NCBI RefSeq assembly: GCF_002159765.1
Contig: NZ_NFJH01000010.1
Span: 45,869 to 109,868, forward strand
DNA length: 64,000 nt
Direction: 5' to 3'
Source: Collinsella sp. An268
Lineage (GTDB): Bacteria; Actinomycetota; Coriobacteriia; Coriobacteriales; Coriobacteriaceae
Under the pieces are notes generated by a model. The model had not been told where the DNA came from, did not search any database, and saw only the letters and a list, made by a program, of their open reading frames with translations. Position 1 is the stretch's first letter. Each line of letters opens with the position of its first letter. Shown piece after piece: positions 37,260 to 46,387 of this stretch. Both the position numbers and the translations under genes were made by a program.

Positions 37260-39107
37260 CTAGAGATCGATGGTAAAGCCCTCGCCTATGACCTGATGGC
37301 TCAGGTCGCACATCCACGAGTAGCGGTCGCCCACAACGTCGGTCAGCAGCTCGTTGGCATTGGCCTGCTCCGCCGTGTAGTCGCGCACGAGATACACCGT
37401 GTCCGACCCGCCCTCCATATGCTCGATGAGCGGGTGCCAGACGACGTTCTCGATGGCGACGCCCCGGCCCGCCTCGGCGGCGGCGTCCGCGTCGAGCTTG
37501 ACGATATCGCAGGTCATCATGCCCGAGAGGATCGTTTCGGGATATGAGTCGTATCCGCTCCACAGGTCCCCCATGCCGTAGACCACCAGCGTCTTGCCGC
37601 CCGCGCCCTCGAGCCACTCCATCGGCTGGATCACGTGGGCATGGCTTCCGATGACGAGGTCGACGCCGGCATCGGCCAGCTCCTGCGCCCACGTGCGCTG
37701 CGTATCGCTCGGCTCGTGCTCGTACTCCGTCCCCCAGTGCATGTAGACCACCACGGCGTCCGCCACCGTGCGGGCGCGCTCGACGTCTGCCTGCATGTCC
37801 TCGCGCACGTACGGCACGGCGTAATAATCGTTGGGAAGCTCGCTTTGGTCGTAGCCGTTTTGCCCGTAGCTGTACGAGAGAAACGCGATGCGCATGCCGT
37901 TGCACTCCACGAGCTGCACGCGGTTGCGGGCGGCATCGGTGGCGTAGCTGCCGATAGTGAGCACCTCGGGGTGGGCGCTCCACACCTCGTGGCTATGCTG
38001 GATGGCGGGCTCGCCGGTGTCGTAGGTATGGTTGGTGTTGAGAGAGATAACGTCCCACCCGGCGGCGATGAGGGCATCGGCCATGGTATCCGGCGTATTG
38101 TAGGAGGGATAGCCGTTGTAACCGTAGCGATCGGGGCCGCCGAGCGTCGTCTCTTGGTTGACGAAAGCGATGTCGTACCCCTGGATCTCATCGCGGATGC
38201 CGTCGTAGAACGCGTTGAAGTCGTACTGGCCGTCGCCCGTGGCGCCGGAGGCGGCGTCGGCGATGGCGAGCAGGTTCTCGTTGGCGAGGTTGTCGCCGAC
38301 GGCCGAGAACGTCACCCGGCCGGTGCCCGTGGCCGTCGCACGGCCCGGTGTGAGCACGCGCGCACTGCCGCTGCGCACTTGCAGGGTCGACTGCTCGGGC
38401 GGAATCTCAAGGGCGCCGGCGATACCGCGAGCGGCCCCGGTGAGCTCGACCGGAGCGGAAGCGGGAACCAGAAAGGCGAGCGGGCTCCAGCCGCCCTGCA
38501 CCGCCGAGCCGATGCCCCAGAGCAGCGCGACCGCGACCACGACCCCAAGGGCGTATGGCGCAACTTTGAGCAGGCCCGCCCGAGCTGCCCGGCGCTGCGA
38601 GGAGCCACGGCCGAAGGGTCCGCGGCCTATGTAGCCGAGCGAACCGTTATGCTGGACCGTCGAACCCACCACGCTGCGGCGGTGCGGCGCCACACGGCCG
38701 GCGCTCTTGGCGAGGCGCTCGCTTACCGTGGGATACCCAAAGCGCGTGCGGTTAACGCGCGCGGGATCGCGCCGGCGCGACGAGGGTCGCGGCGCGCGGG
38801 TGCCGTTGGGCGCCGTGGGGCCTGCGGCAGACCGGCGGCGGGGCGCGCCGGGGCGCGGTGCGGCGGCCTCGCGACGGGGACGGTCGGGGTGCGCCGATGC
38901 CGCGGGACGACGCGGCGACGTGCCGGCGGAGGCGTGCGGGCGCGGGGCGGGGGCGGGCTTGCGACCCAGCCCTTTTGGCCCGCCGCCGGAGGCATGGGGA
39001 CGCGCGGCGGGCGCGGCGCCCTTGCGCCCGGACGCAGCGGCAGGACGGCGCGGGGGACGAGCGTCTCCCCCGCCACGATGTGTACGTTCGCGATCCGTCG
39101 CAGCCAT
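37260..39107 (-). CDS. CapA-family protein (poly-gamma-glutamate synthesis type) with long basic N-terminus
   Basis: 615 residues. Residues 1-175 are a Pro/Arg/Ala-rich, probably disordered cytoplasmic region. One membrane helix (GVVVAVALLWGIGSAV) follows, then an extracellular metallophosphatase-like CapA domain: FSAVGDNLANE, NQETTLGG, SLNTNHTYDTG, VVYMHWGTEYE, LVIGSHAHVIQPMEW and YGMGDLW, all typical metal-ligand positions. CapA takes part in capsular poly-glutamate export in Bacillus, but many homologues have unknown roles. ATG 39107 follows GGGGGAGGAC. It lies 91 bp after purN. Confidence 0.85.
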   Translation of the reverse strand: MAATDRERTHRGGGDARPPRRPAAASGRKGAAPAARPHASGGGPKGLGRKPAPAPRPHASAGTSPRRPAASAHPDRPRREAAAPRPGAPRRRSAAGPTAPNGTRAPRPSSRRRDPARVNRTRFGYPTVSERLAKSAGRVAPHRRSVVGSTVQHNGSLGYIGRGPFGRGSSQRRAARAGLLKVAPYALGVVVAVALLWGIGSAVQGGWSPLAFLVPASAPVELTGAARGIAGALEIPPEQSTLQVRSGSARVLTPGRATATGTGRVTFSAVGDNLANENLLAIADAASGATGDGQYDFNAFYDGIRDEIQGYDIAFVNQETTLGGPDRYGYNGYPSYNTPDTMADALIAAGWDVISLNTNHTYDTGEPAIQHSHEVWSAHPEVLTIGSYATDAARNRVQLVECNGMRIAFLSYSYGQNGYDQSELPNDYYAVPYVREDMQADVERARTVADAVVVYMHWGTEYEHEPSDTQRTWAQELADAGVDLVIGSHAHVIQPMEWLEGAGGKTLVVYGMGDLWSGYDSYPETILSGMMTCDIVKLDADAAAEAGRGVAIENVVWHPLIEHMEGGSDTVYLVRDYTAEQANANELLTDVVGDRYSWMCDLSHQVIGEGFTIDL

Positions 39108-39198
39108 AGCGCAGTCCTCCCCCGCAGCTGGCGCATCGCGCGGACCGCCTGGCGTCTTCCCTACGCCCGCGCCGCGCACATGCCCGCGCGGCCTCTTG

Positions 39199-40068
39199 TT
39201 ACGAAATCGCCACCGTCAGGTTCTCCCGTACCTGAACGCGGCCCTCGGCCAGCAGCTCGACCACCTCAGGGTACAGCCGGTGCTCGACCGCGTGAATGGC
39301 GGCCTCGAGCTCGTCGACCGACCAGCCCTCCTCCACGCGCACGGGCTCCTGCGCGATGATGGGCCCCTGGTCGTAGGCGGCGTTGGCGATGTGCACCGTC
39401 ACACCCGTCACCTTGACCCCGCGGTCGTAGGCGTCCTGGATGCCGTGCGCACCCGGGAAGCTCGGCAGCAGCGCCGGGTGCAGGTTGATGATGCGCCCGG
39501 GAAACGTCGCCAACAGCGGTGCGTGCACCTTGCGCATGTAGCCGGCCATGATGACGTAATCGACGCCCGCGGCGAGCAGCTCGTGGGCAATGACCTCGTC
39601 CGCGGCGATAGGATCGGCGTACACCTCTTTGGAGAGGGTGAGCGTCTGGATGCCGGCGGCCTCGGCGCGCTTGAGGCCATAGGCCGAGGGGCGGCTCGCG
39701 ACCACAAGCGCGATGCGCGCGTTCAAGGTCCCGTCGGCGATGCGGTCGATCAACGCCTGCAGGTTGGTGCCCGAGCCCGAGACGAGCACGCCGATGGCGA
39801 GCGGGGCCAAGGTCTCGCCCGCGGCGCGTGCGGCCGCGCGAGCGGCCTGAATCTGATTGCTCGTCTGAGGCGCGGCGGCCTCCGCGGCATCTCCGTCTGC
39901 ATCCGCGCCAGCCGCCTGTGCGACCGCACGGGCGAGCTCAGCATCGACGTTGGCCGTAAAGAACGCGTCCGTCGGCAGTGCCTCGGGCGGCAGGCCCGCC
40001 TCCTCTACCAGGCGACGGTACTCGTCGTCGTGCGCGGCGCCGTTGCGTTCAGGCTCGTTAGCGCTCAT
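39199..40068 (-). CDS. purN: Phosphoribosylglycinamide formyltransferase
   Basis: Third step of purine synthesis, formylating GAR with 10-formyl-THF. 289 residues; the enzyme core starts at about residue 88 with IGVLVSGSGTNLQALID. INLHPALLPSFPG holds the catalytic Asn/His and the catalytic Asp lies in AYDQGPIIAQEPV. The first 85 residues are an unusual extension of unknown role. The start overlaps the purM stop by 11 bases. Order is purF-purM-purN. Confidence 0.93.
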   Translation of the reverse strand: MSANEPERNGAAHDDEYRRLVEEAGLPPEALPTDAFFTANVDAELARAVAQAAGADADGDAAEAAAPQTSNQIQAARAAARAAGETLAPLAIGVLVSGSGTNLQALIDRIADGTLNARIALVVASRPSAYGLKRAEAAGIQTLTLSKEVYADPIAADEVIAHELLAAGVDYVIMAGYMRKVHAPLLATFPGRIINLHPALLPSFPGAHGIQDAYDRGVKVTGVTVHIANAAYDQGPIIAQEPVRVEEGWSVDELEAAIHAVEHRLYPEVVELLAEGRVQVRENLTVAIS

Positions 40069-41173
40069 CGGCGTACACCACCTTGCCGGTGCCCGCGACG
40101 CACGCGCCCACGCGGAACGGGTGCTCGCCCGCGGCCTCGAGCGCGGCGGTGACCGCGGCCTCGTCCTCCGGCGCGCAGATGAGCATCAGGCCGACGCCCA
40201 TGTTGAACGTCTTGCAGGCCTCGTCCGCCGTAAGCCCCGCCTCACGCGCGATGTAGGAGATGACGGGCGGCACGCTCCACGCAAAGCTGCCGTCGGCGCG
40301 CCGATCGACCACGGCGTCGACGTCCGCGGCAAGCGCGCGGTTGAGGTTCTCGGTGATACCGCCGCCCGTGATGTGGGCGATGGCGTGGACCTTGCCCGCC
40401 GCGCCGCCGCGCAGCGCCTCGAGCACGGGCTTGACGTAGATGCGGGTGGGCGCGAGCAGGGCGTCGGCCAGGCTGGCTCCGCCCAGCGCCTCGAGCGGCT
40501 GCTCCAGCTCGGCGCGCTTTGCCGCAGCCTCGGGCGTGCCCGGCACGATACCGTCCACGCCGATGACCTTGCGCACGAGCGAATACCCGTTGGAGTGGAT
40601 GCCCGTGGAGGCGAGGCCCAAGATCACGTCGCCCGGGCGCACGTCGGCCGGGTCGAGCATCTTCGGGCGGTCGACCACGCCCACGGTGAAGCCGGCGAGA
40701 TCGTAATCGTCCGGGCGCATGACGCCGGGGTGCTCGGCCATCTCGCCGCCCACGAGCGCGCAGCCCGCGAGCTTGCAGCCGTCGGCCACGCCCTTCACGA
40801 TCTTGGCCATGTGCGCGGCCTCGATGTGCCCGATGGCCACGTAGTCGAGGAAGAACAGCGGCTCGGCGCCCGAGGCGAGGATGTCGTTCACGCACATGGC
40901 GACGAGGTCCTGACCCACCGTCTCGTGCCGGTCGAGCAGCTGGGCGAGCACGAGCTTGGTGCCCACGCCGTCGGTGCCGCTGATGAGGATGGGGTCCTCC
41001 ATGTCTTTGAGGGCCGCGGCGGAGAAAAGCCCGCCGAAGCCGCCGATGCCGCCGATGACCTCAGGGCGCGCCGTGGCGGCCACCATCTCTTTAATCGCGT
41101 CGACGGCGCGGCCGCCCTCGGCCGTGTCGACGCCGGCGTCCTCGTAGGTCACATGCTTGGGTGTCTCGCTCAT
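40058..41173 (-). CDS. purM: Phosphoribosylformylglycinamidine cyclo-ligase
   Basis: AIR synthetase, closing the imidazole ring in step five of purine synthesis. 371 residues: early EVIGGIGGFGGLF, ILISGTDGVGTKLVLAQ (phosphate binding), GCALVGGEMAEHPGV, and HITGGGITENLNR in the C-terminal domain. ATG 41173 follows AAAGGAC. Confidence 0.95.
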   Translation of the reverse strand: MSETPKHVTYEDAGVDTAEGGRAVDAIKEMVAATARPEVIGGIGGFGGLFSAAALKDMEDPILISGTDGVGTKLVLAQLLDRHETVGQDLVAMCVNDILASGAEPLFFLDYVAIGHIEAAHMAKIVKGVADGCKLAGCALVGGEMAEHPGVMRPDDYDLAGFTVGVVDRPKMLDPADVRPGDVILGLASTGIHSNGYSLVRKVIGVDGIVPGTPEAAAKRAELEQPLEALGGASLADALLAPTRIYVKPVLEALRGGAAGKVHAIAHITGGGITENLNRALAADVDAVVDRRADGSFAWSVPPVISYIAREAGLTADEACKTFNMGVGLMLICAPEDEAAVTAALEAAGEHPFRVGACVAGTGKVVYADER

Positions 41174-41291
41174 CGGCGGTCCTTTCGGGAGAAACTCTCA
41201 GATAGACAAATCATAGCAGGTGCGCCGCGGCCGCATGCGCCTGCTCGCCGAGCATTTCGGGCCGGGCCTCTCTGCGCGCCCGACGACGCCG

Positions 41292-43118
41292 CTACGCGCG
41301 GTGCGCAGACTCCCAGCTGCGGTCGCGGTCCTTTGTGGTGATCACGTCGCGCGGCAGCGCTGTCGCCTGCGTCAGATTGCAGGGGTCGTAGCCGGGCATG
41401 AACTTGTCGCGCCCGAAGCTCTCGGGAATTGCCACCGGGTAAACGCCCGTGAAGCACGCTGTGCAGTAGCCGCGTGCGGGGCAGGCGGCGCCGTCCGGCG
41501 CCCCGTCCGCAAGAGATTCCCCGATGGCGGGCACGCACGCGAGCAGCCCTTCGACCGAGAGGAATGCGAGCGAGTCGGCACCGATGTAGGCGCAAATCTC
41601 CTCCGGCGTCTTGTTGGCGCTGATGAGCTGGGACTGCACGTCGGTATCGATGCCGTAGAAGCACGGCCACGTCACCTCGGGCGAATTGATGCGGACGTGA
41701 ACCTCGGCAGCTCCCGCCTCGCGCAGCATATGGACGAGTTGCACCATGGTGGTGCCGCGCACGATGGAATCGTCGATAACCACCAGGCGCTTGCCCGCGA
41801 TGTTGTCGCGCAGGGGGTTGAGCTTCATGCGAACCCCCCGGGCGCGAAGCTCCTGCGTGGGCTGGATGAACGTGCGCGCCACATAGCGGTTCTTGATGAG
41901 GCCCTCGCCAAAGGGGATGCCGCTCTCGCGCGCGAACCCCTCCGCCGGGGGCAGACCGGAGTCGGGTACGCCGATAACCATATCCACCTCGACGGGCGCC
42001 TCGCGTGCGAGCTGACGACCCATGTCGTAGCGGCAGGCATAGACGGACTTGCCGCCCATGAGCGAGTCGGGGCGCGCAAAGTACACCTGCTCGAAGATGC
42101 ACTCGGCCGCCTCCGGCGCGGCGGGCACGCCCTGCTCGGAGACAAGGCCCTCCGCCGAGATGCGCAGGATCTCGCCCGGGCGGATGTCGCGCACGTACGT
42201 GGCGCCCACGATATCGAGGGCGCAGGTCTCGGAGGCAACGATCCAGCCGCCGACGCGGCCGGGCAGGGTGTGGGCGGCACCGTCCGGCGCGGCGCCGGCG
42301 GCACCCGCGGCAGCGCGGTCGGGCTGAGCGTCGGCCGCGCCCTCGGCCTCAGTATGCTTCAAAACAACCCCGTCCCCAGATTGGTCCCCAGATTGATCAT
42401 CGGCGGGCAGGTAGCCGAGCACGAGCGGGCGGATGCCAAAGGGGTCGCGGAACGCGTAGAGCGCCTGCTCGTTGATGAGCGCCATGGCGTAGCCGCCACG
42501 CACGAGCTCCATGGTTTTGCGGATGCCCTCGCGCAGATGGCTCGTGCGCTGGGTGAAGTAGCCGATGAGCTTCGCCGCCACCTCGGAGTCCGAGTTGGAG
42601 AGGAAGTTGACGCCGAGGTCGATAAGCTGACGGCGCAGTTCGTCGGTGTTGACGAGTGTGCCGTTGTGAGCAAGCGCGATGATCACGTCGTTGATGGTGG
42701 AAAGGTGCGGCTGGGCGGCCTCCCAGCTCTTGGCGCCCGCCGTGCCGTAGCGCACGTGGCCGATGGCGAGCTGACCGGGCAGGGCCGCGAGGTCGGCATC
42801 GGTGAAGACCTGGCTTACGAGGCCGAGCTCCTTGCGGACCATAACGGTACCGCCGTCGCCGACGGCTATGCCCGCGGACTCCTGCCCGCGGTGCTGAAGC
42901 GACATGAGGCCGAAGTAGGTCAGGCGCGCCACGTCGCGCCCCGGAGCCCAGACGCCAAAGACGCCGCACTCCTCGTGCAGCGCATCGTCTTGCGGCGCGG
43001 CAGCGCCCAGCGCGCCGTCGCATCCCACACGGTCGCGCTGCGCGCCGCATCGCACGTCGTCGTGCCGCGGGGCAGTCCCGCGAAAACGTTCTTCACCCAT
43101 CTTGCTGTGTTGCATCAT
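41292..43118 (-). CDS. purF: Amidophosphoribosyltransferase with an internal insertion
   Basis: First committed enzyme of purine synthesis. After a propeptide-like leader of about 50 residues comes the catalytic cysteine in EECGVFGVW, then the glutaminase domain and the PRPP site VVIDDSIVRGTT. Cysteines in SETCALD, WPCFYG and YCTACF match the 4Fe-4S ligands of the B. subtilis type. An Ala/Gly/Asp-rich insertion of about 45 residues before the SETCALD strand includes DQSGDQSG, encoded by a 12-bp tandem repeat (42372-42395). Start is uncertain: ATG at 43118, 43115 or 43100. The purM gene follows after about 118 bp. Confidence 0.93.
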   Translation of the reverse strand: MMQHSKMGEERFRGTAPRHDDVRCGAQRDRVGCDGALGAAAPQDDALHEECGVFGVWAPGRDVARLTYFGLMSLQHRGQESAGIAVGDGGTVMVRKELGLVSQVFTDADLAALPGQLAIGHVRYGTAGAKSWEAAQPHLSTINDVIIALAHNGTLVNTDELRRQLIDLGVNFLSNSDSEVAAKLIGYFTQRTSHLREGIRKTMELVRGGYAMALINEQALYAFRDPFGIRPLVLGYLPADDQSGDQSGDGVVLKHTEAEGAADAQPDRAAAGAAGAAPDGAAHTLPGRVGGWIVASETCALDIVGATYVRDIRPGEILRISAEGLVSEQGVPAAPEAAECIFEQVYFARPDSLMGGKSVYACRYDMGRQLAREAPVEVDMVIGVPDSGLPPAEGFARESGIPFGEGLIKNRYVARTFIQPTQELRARGVRMKLNPLRDNIAGKRLVVIDDSIVRGTTMVQLVHMLREAGAAEVHVRINSPEVTWPCFYGIDTDVQSQLISANKTPEEICAYIGADSLAFLSVEGLLACVPAIGESLADGAPDGAACPARGYCTACFTGVYPVAIPESFGRDKFMPGYDPCNLTQATALPRDVITTKDRDRSWESAHRA

Positions 43119-43286
43119 GCTCGCCGTCCTCAGCCTCAAAGCGCGGGGCCGCGCCGTCGCCGCGGGCCTGCGCCATCCGTCCTCAGAAAGGCTTAATTAT
43201 GGCACGATGAGCGCGGCTGCCACATGGGGTACCATAGCGTTCACGCATATCGAACGACTGGCGGGGCAATCCGCCGAGGAGTCATC

Positions 43287-44579
43287 ATGACCGAGCCCAC
43301 ACCTGACGCGCCGCTACCCGATTACGACCTGCCCGGCAACGACCTCGACCCCGGCACTCCCACGCCCGAACAAACGCGCAAGCTGTCGCTCGCCACCAGG
43401 ATCTACGGTGTGCTGTGCCTTGTCGACGGCATCGTTACCGCGCCGGTCCTCGTCCTCTTTATGGTGCTTTGGGGCTGGGCACTCATCACCGACCCCGCCG
43501 GCCTCAGCATCAACCTCGACCCTACCCTCACCATCATCATCTTCACCATCGGCATCGTTATCGCGGTTGCCAACGCCATCGCCCTCGTGGTGTTTGGCAT
43601 CACACTGCTGCGCAACCACCGGCGGCGCGCCGCGCTCGTGTCGCACGTGCTTATCGCGACGACCATCGTCGAGATCCTCGTGCTCATGATGCTGCAGGGC
43701 ATCGGCGCCGAGCTCATCCGCCCGGGCGTGCAGCTCATCATCCTCATCGCCCTCTCTGTTACCGTCGACCCCTCGCTTCACGAGGAGCGCAAGCTGCAGC
43801 GCCACCTGCGCGACCTTGAGGACCGCGAGGCCGCCGCGCGCGGCATGCTCGGGCGCGACCTCGAAGGCACGGGCTATATCGAGCTCAACTTCTTCAACCT
43901 GTTCTGGGTCTTCGTGGTCTGCAGCATCCTCGGTCTCATCATCGAAGTAATCTTCCACATGGTCTGGGTCGACCCCGGTGTCTACCAGGACCGCGCCGGC
44001 CTGCTCTTTGGACCCTTCTCGCCCATCTACGGCGTGGGTGCCTGCCTCATGACCATCGCACTCAACCGCTTCTACAAGTCGAACCCGGTCATTATCTTTG
44101 TGGTCTCCGCCATCATCGGCGGCGTGTTCGAGGCATTCGTGAGCTGGTTCATGCAAACAGCCTTTGGCGCCGTAGCTTGGGACTACACCGGGACGATGAT
44201 CTTTGGCATCGCCGATCCCGTCGCCACCATCTTCCAAGGCCGCACCTCGACGCCGTTCATGCTCATGTGGGGCGGTCTGGGCTTTGTATGGATCAAGCTG
44301 TGCCTGCCGCGCCTGCTCAAGCTCATCAACCTCATCCCCTGGAAAATCCGCTACTCCTTCACCGCGCTGTGCGCCGCGCTCATGCTCATCAACGCAATCA
44401 TGACGCTGCAGGCGCTCGACTGCTGGTTCGAGCGGCTCTCGGGCACGGCGGGGACAACGCCCGTGGAGGAGTTCTACGCACGCAACTTCGACAACGAGTA
44501 CATGGAGAACCGGTTCCAGAGCATGACCATCACACCGGAGAGCTCGAACCGCGTGGAGCCGGATACCGGCACGCAGTAG
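43287..44579 (+). CDS. CmpB-like putative ABC transporter permease, multi-pass membrane protein
   Basis: 430 residues with about nine membrane helices. The N-terminal half has four (about 30-170). A charged linker (LHEERKLQRHLRDLEDREAA) leads to a C-terminal unit: FFNLFWVFVVCSILGLIIEV, GPFSPIYGVGACL and GGVFEAFVSWFMQTAFGAVAWDY. That unit matches PF06541 (ABC_trans_CmpB) as I recall it. No ATPase gene is nearby, so a transport role is uncertain. ATG 43287 follows GAGGAG. Divergent from purF. Confidence 0.8.
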   Translation: MTEPTPDAPLPDYDLPGNDLDPGTPTPEQTRKLSLATRIYGVLCLVDGIVTAPVLVLFMVLWGWALITDPAGLSINLDPTLTIIIFTIGIVIAVANAIALVVFGITLLRNHRRRAALVSHVLIATTIVEILVLMMLQGIGAELIRPGVQLIILIALSVTVDPSLHEERKLQRHLRDLEDREAAARGMLGRDLEGTGYIELNFFNLFWVFVVCSILGLIIEVIFHMVWVDPGVYQDRAGLLFGPFSPIYGVGACLMTIALNRFYKSNPVIIFVVSAIIGGVFEAFVSWFMQTAFGAVAWDYTGTMIFGIADPVATIFQGRTSTPFMLMWGGLGFVWIKLCLPRLLKLINLIPWKIRYSFTALCAALMLINAIMTLQALDCWFERLSGTAGTTPVEEFYARNFDNEYMENRFQSMTITPESSNRVEPDTGTQ

Positions 44580-44618
44580 CTTTTGCGCCTGCTGGCGCTC
44601 CCACAGAAAAAAGTGCAC

Positions 44619-44739
44619 CAAGGTAAGGAATTCTGATTCTGGTCCCGTATATGCACGCAACATGCAAGGCTCTAACCTGCGTTTTTGCTGCGGCGTGAGC
44701 TCTGTCTACTGGCGCACCTTCTCGCATTTCCTTACCTTG
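44619..44739. repeat. 121-bp palindrome-ended element, copy 1
   Basis: Bounded by CAAGGTAAGGAATTC (44619) and the inverted TTTCCTTACCTTG (44727-44739). The inside contains CATGCAAG and a stem formed by CACGC/GCGTG. A second element of the same length and ends is at 46209-46329. It lies 22 bp beyond the stop of the nuclease-like gene. Confidence 0.75.
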
Positions 44740-44761
44740 ACGCTCTTTTGGCCGTATTGCC

Positions 44762-45952
44762 CTAGAACACCCCCGAATCGCCATCGAACAGCTCCCGATG
44801 CAGCCCCTCGCGGCGAGTAAGAAAGGCGTGCGTGCGGCTTTTCATCGGAAATCCGAGCCGCTCCGCAAGCGTCTGGGTCCGGCTCTCAAACAATTCCAAG
44901 TCCTCCATCTGCGGGTACGTGAGGCTCACTACGGTAAAGCCCATATGCTCGAGCGCCGCCGTGCGACCCTCCTGTTCATGGAACCCCTGTCGATCGGCAT
45001 GGGAGCCAAAGCCGTTAACCTCGAGAATGATTCTCTGTTTCATCCACACCGCATCCGCAATGGCGTACGTGGTGCCCGCAAGGCGCTTAGCCTGCTCGTC
45101 GAAGTCGATGCGACGGTTGATCGACGGCCAGGGCCACCCCTCTCCGCCCTCGCGCACGGGCCCGCACAGCATCATGAGGGCGCGCGACTCGGCGGGCGAC
45201 GCCGAGCCATCGCATGAGAGCGTGAGCGCCCTTGAAGCCGTCCGTATGCCGCGGGCACCCCTCAGCTCTGCGACCACCTCTTCGAGACGCGCATGGGACG
45301 TGAGGGGAGATCGCTTCCAGAGGTCCGTAGGGTTCCCCAAACGGTCGAAGCAAAGCCGCCAGCCCAGGTCGTCTCCCCATGCGTCCGCAAAGGCGACGCG
45401 ACGACCCCGCGCGTCGGCGAATTCGCGAACGTAGTCATCTCCGCCGAGCACCGTCCCCGGCGTTAGGACGCCTTGGTCTACCAGATCGCGCACGACCAAT
45501 GTGACGCGCGCGGTCTGGGGTGCGAGGGTGTAGATACCGCACGCCTCGCACATCAGCAATGCAAGCCGCGCGGGCGATAGACTGCGCGCCATCTGCATGA
45601 GCGCGTACTCGGGAAGCACGACGTACAGGCCGTTACCGACATCCTCGCAGTGCCGATCCGCGAGCCACGATGAGGCGCGATGCCATGAAATCAGACGGCC
45701 GGGAGAACCGTCCACCGCGTCCGAGCGCATCGCAAAGAGGGGCGGCTCGAGGCCCTTCAGGTCCGACAACATGCGCCCGCGCACCCGTCCGGCCAGCTCG
45801 CTCGGTCGCCCGCGCGGGACAAGAAGGCTCGCTGGATAGTCCGCACCGTAAGGCGGCGGGGCGACGGCGCGCTCGTCGGGGATCGCGATGTCCCGCACCA
45901 ACGGAGGAGTGCAGGCGTACGCCCATGCGGATATGTCAGCCACGGTCTCCAT
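44762..45952 (-). CDS. DUF559/VSR-like nuclease-domain protein (paralogue 1)
   Basis: 396 residues. The N-terminal two thirds contain YVVLPEYALMQMARSLSP and a Cys/Tyr region resembling AbiEi-like DNA-binding proteins of Coriobacteriia. The C-terminal third has a VSR/DUF559-type nuclease fold: SPAESRALMMLCGP, Asp before MKQRIILEVNGFGSH (E-x-N in place of E-x-K), then RTAALEHMGFTVVSLTYPQ. No strong ribosome-binding site is seen before ATG 45952. It is flanked by two 121-bp elements and has an 11-bp iteron-like array upstream. A relative is at 54366. Function unknown; possibly part of a mobile or defence unit. Confidence 0.7.
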   Translation of the reverse strand: METVADISAWAYACTPPLVRDIAIPDERAVAPPPYGADYPASLLVPRGRPSELAGRVRGRMLSDLKGLEPPLFAMRSDAVDGSPGRLISWHRASSWLADRHCEDVGNGLYVVLPEYALMQMARSLSPARLALLMCEACGIYTLAPQTARVTLVVRDLVDQGVLTPGTVLGGDDYVREFADARGRRVAFADAWGDDLGWRLCFDRLGNPTDLWKRSPLTSHARLEEVVAELRGARGIRTASRALTLSCDGSASPAESRALMMLCGPVREGGEGWPWPSINRRIDFDEQAKRLAGTTYAIADAVWMKQRIILEVNGFGSHADRQGFHEQEGRTAALEHMGFTVVSLTYPQMEDLELFESRTQTLAERLGFPMKSRTHAFLTRREGLHRELFDGDSGVF

Positions 45953-46074
45953 ATTCGGAGCCTAGCAGCATTTGTCGCCAAATCAAGACTCTCTGCGTGC
46001 GAGCACGTCATCTTTTTGCGGTCAGCGACCCGAAGCGAAGAGCGGGAGATGGGAATCCGCAGGGTTATTGCTGC

Positions 46075-46140
46075 GGTGTCAGCGTGGTGTCGGCACGGTG
46101 TCAGCAGGGTGTCGGTACGATGTCAGCACGGCGTCAGCGC
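46075..46140. repeat. Six 11-bp tandem repeats (iteron-like)
   Basis: Six consecutive units, consensus GGTGTCRGCAC, start at 46075, 46086, 46097, 46108, 46119 and 46130. The period equals about one helical turn, so the same face of DNA is presented six times. They lie 123 bp upstream of the nuclease-like gene start. Spacer 45953-46387 holds no gene apart from this array and the element at 46209. Confidence 0.9.
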
Positions 46141-46208
46141 ACCGCGGGCGCGCCCGTGCGGGCGCGAAAAAGGCGGGGCAATGCGAGCAACCGCCCAATA
46201 AGATGCGC

Positions 46209-46329
46209 CAAGGTAAGGAATTCAACTCAACGGCGCAGCATGCAAGCTCAAATCGCCAGCATTTGCGCAGGTAGATGATCTGCTCAATTCGGCGCTACTT
46301 CCCCTGTGACCGGGAATTCCTTACCTTTG
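46209..46329. repeat. 121-bp palindrome-ended element, copy 2
   Basis: Ends CAAGGTAAGGAATTC (46209-46223) and the inverted GAATTCCTTACCTTTG (46314-46329). Internal GCAGCATGCAAGCTC and a GCGCA...TTGCGC stem correspond to parts of copy 1. Same length as copy 1, on the other side of the nuclease-like gene. Confidence 0.75.
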
Positions 46330-46387
46330 TGCAATCAGATGGCACAGTCCGCTGCCATGTGGGCCAACAACGGGCTAAACGACGGGG

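Noticed and set aside
37045..37263. Possible small gene on the plus strand upstream of the 100-residue protein
   Set aside because: No ribosome-binding site, Arg/Gly-rich low-complexity translation, and it ends inside capA.
44762..45952. Insertion sequence transposase
   Set aside because: No DDE, HUH or serine-recombinase motif; the C-terminal pattern fits DUF559/VSR-like nucleases better.
46075..46140. Possible CRISPR array
   Set aside because: Units are 11 bp with no spacers and no cas genes nearby; iteron-like is the better description.
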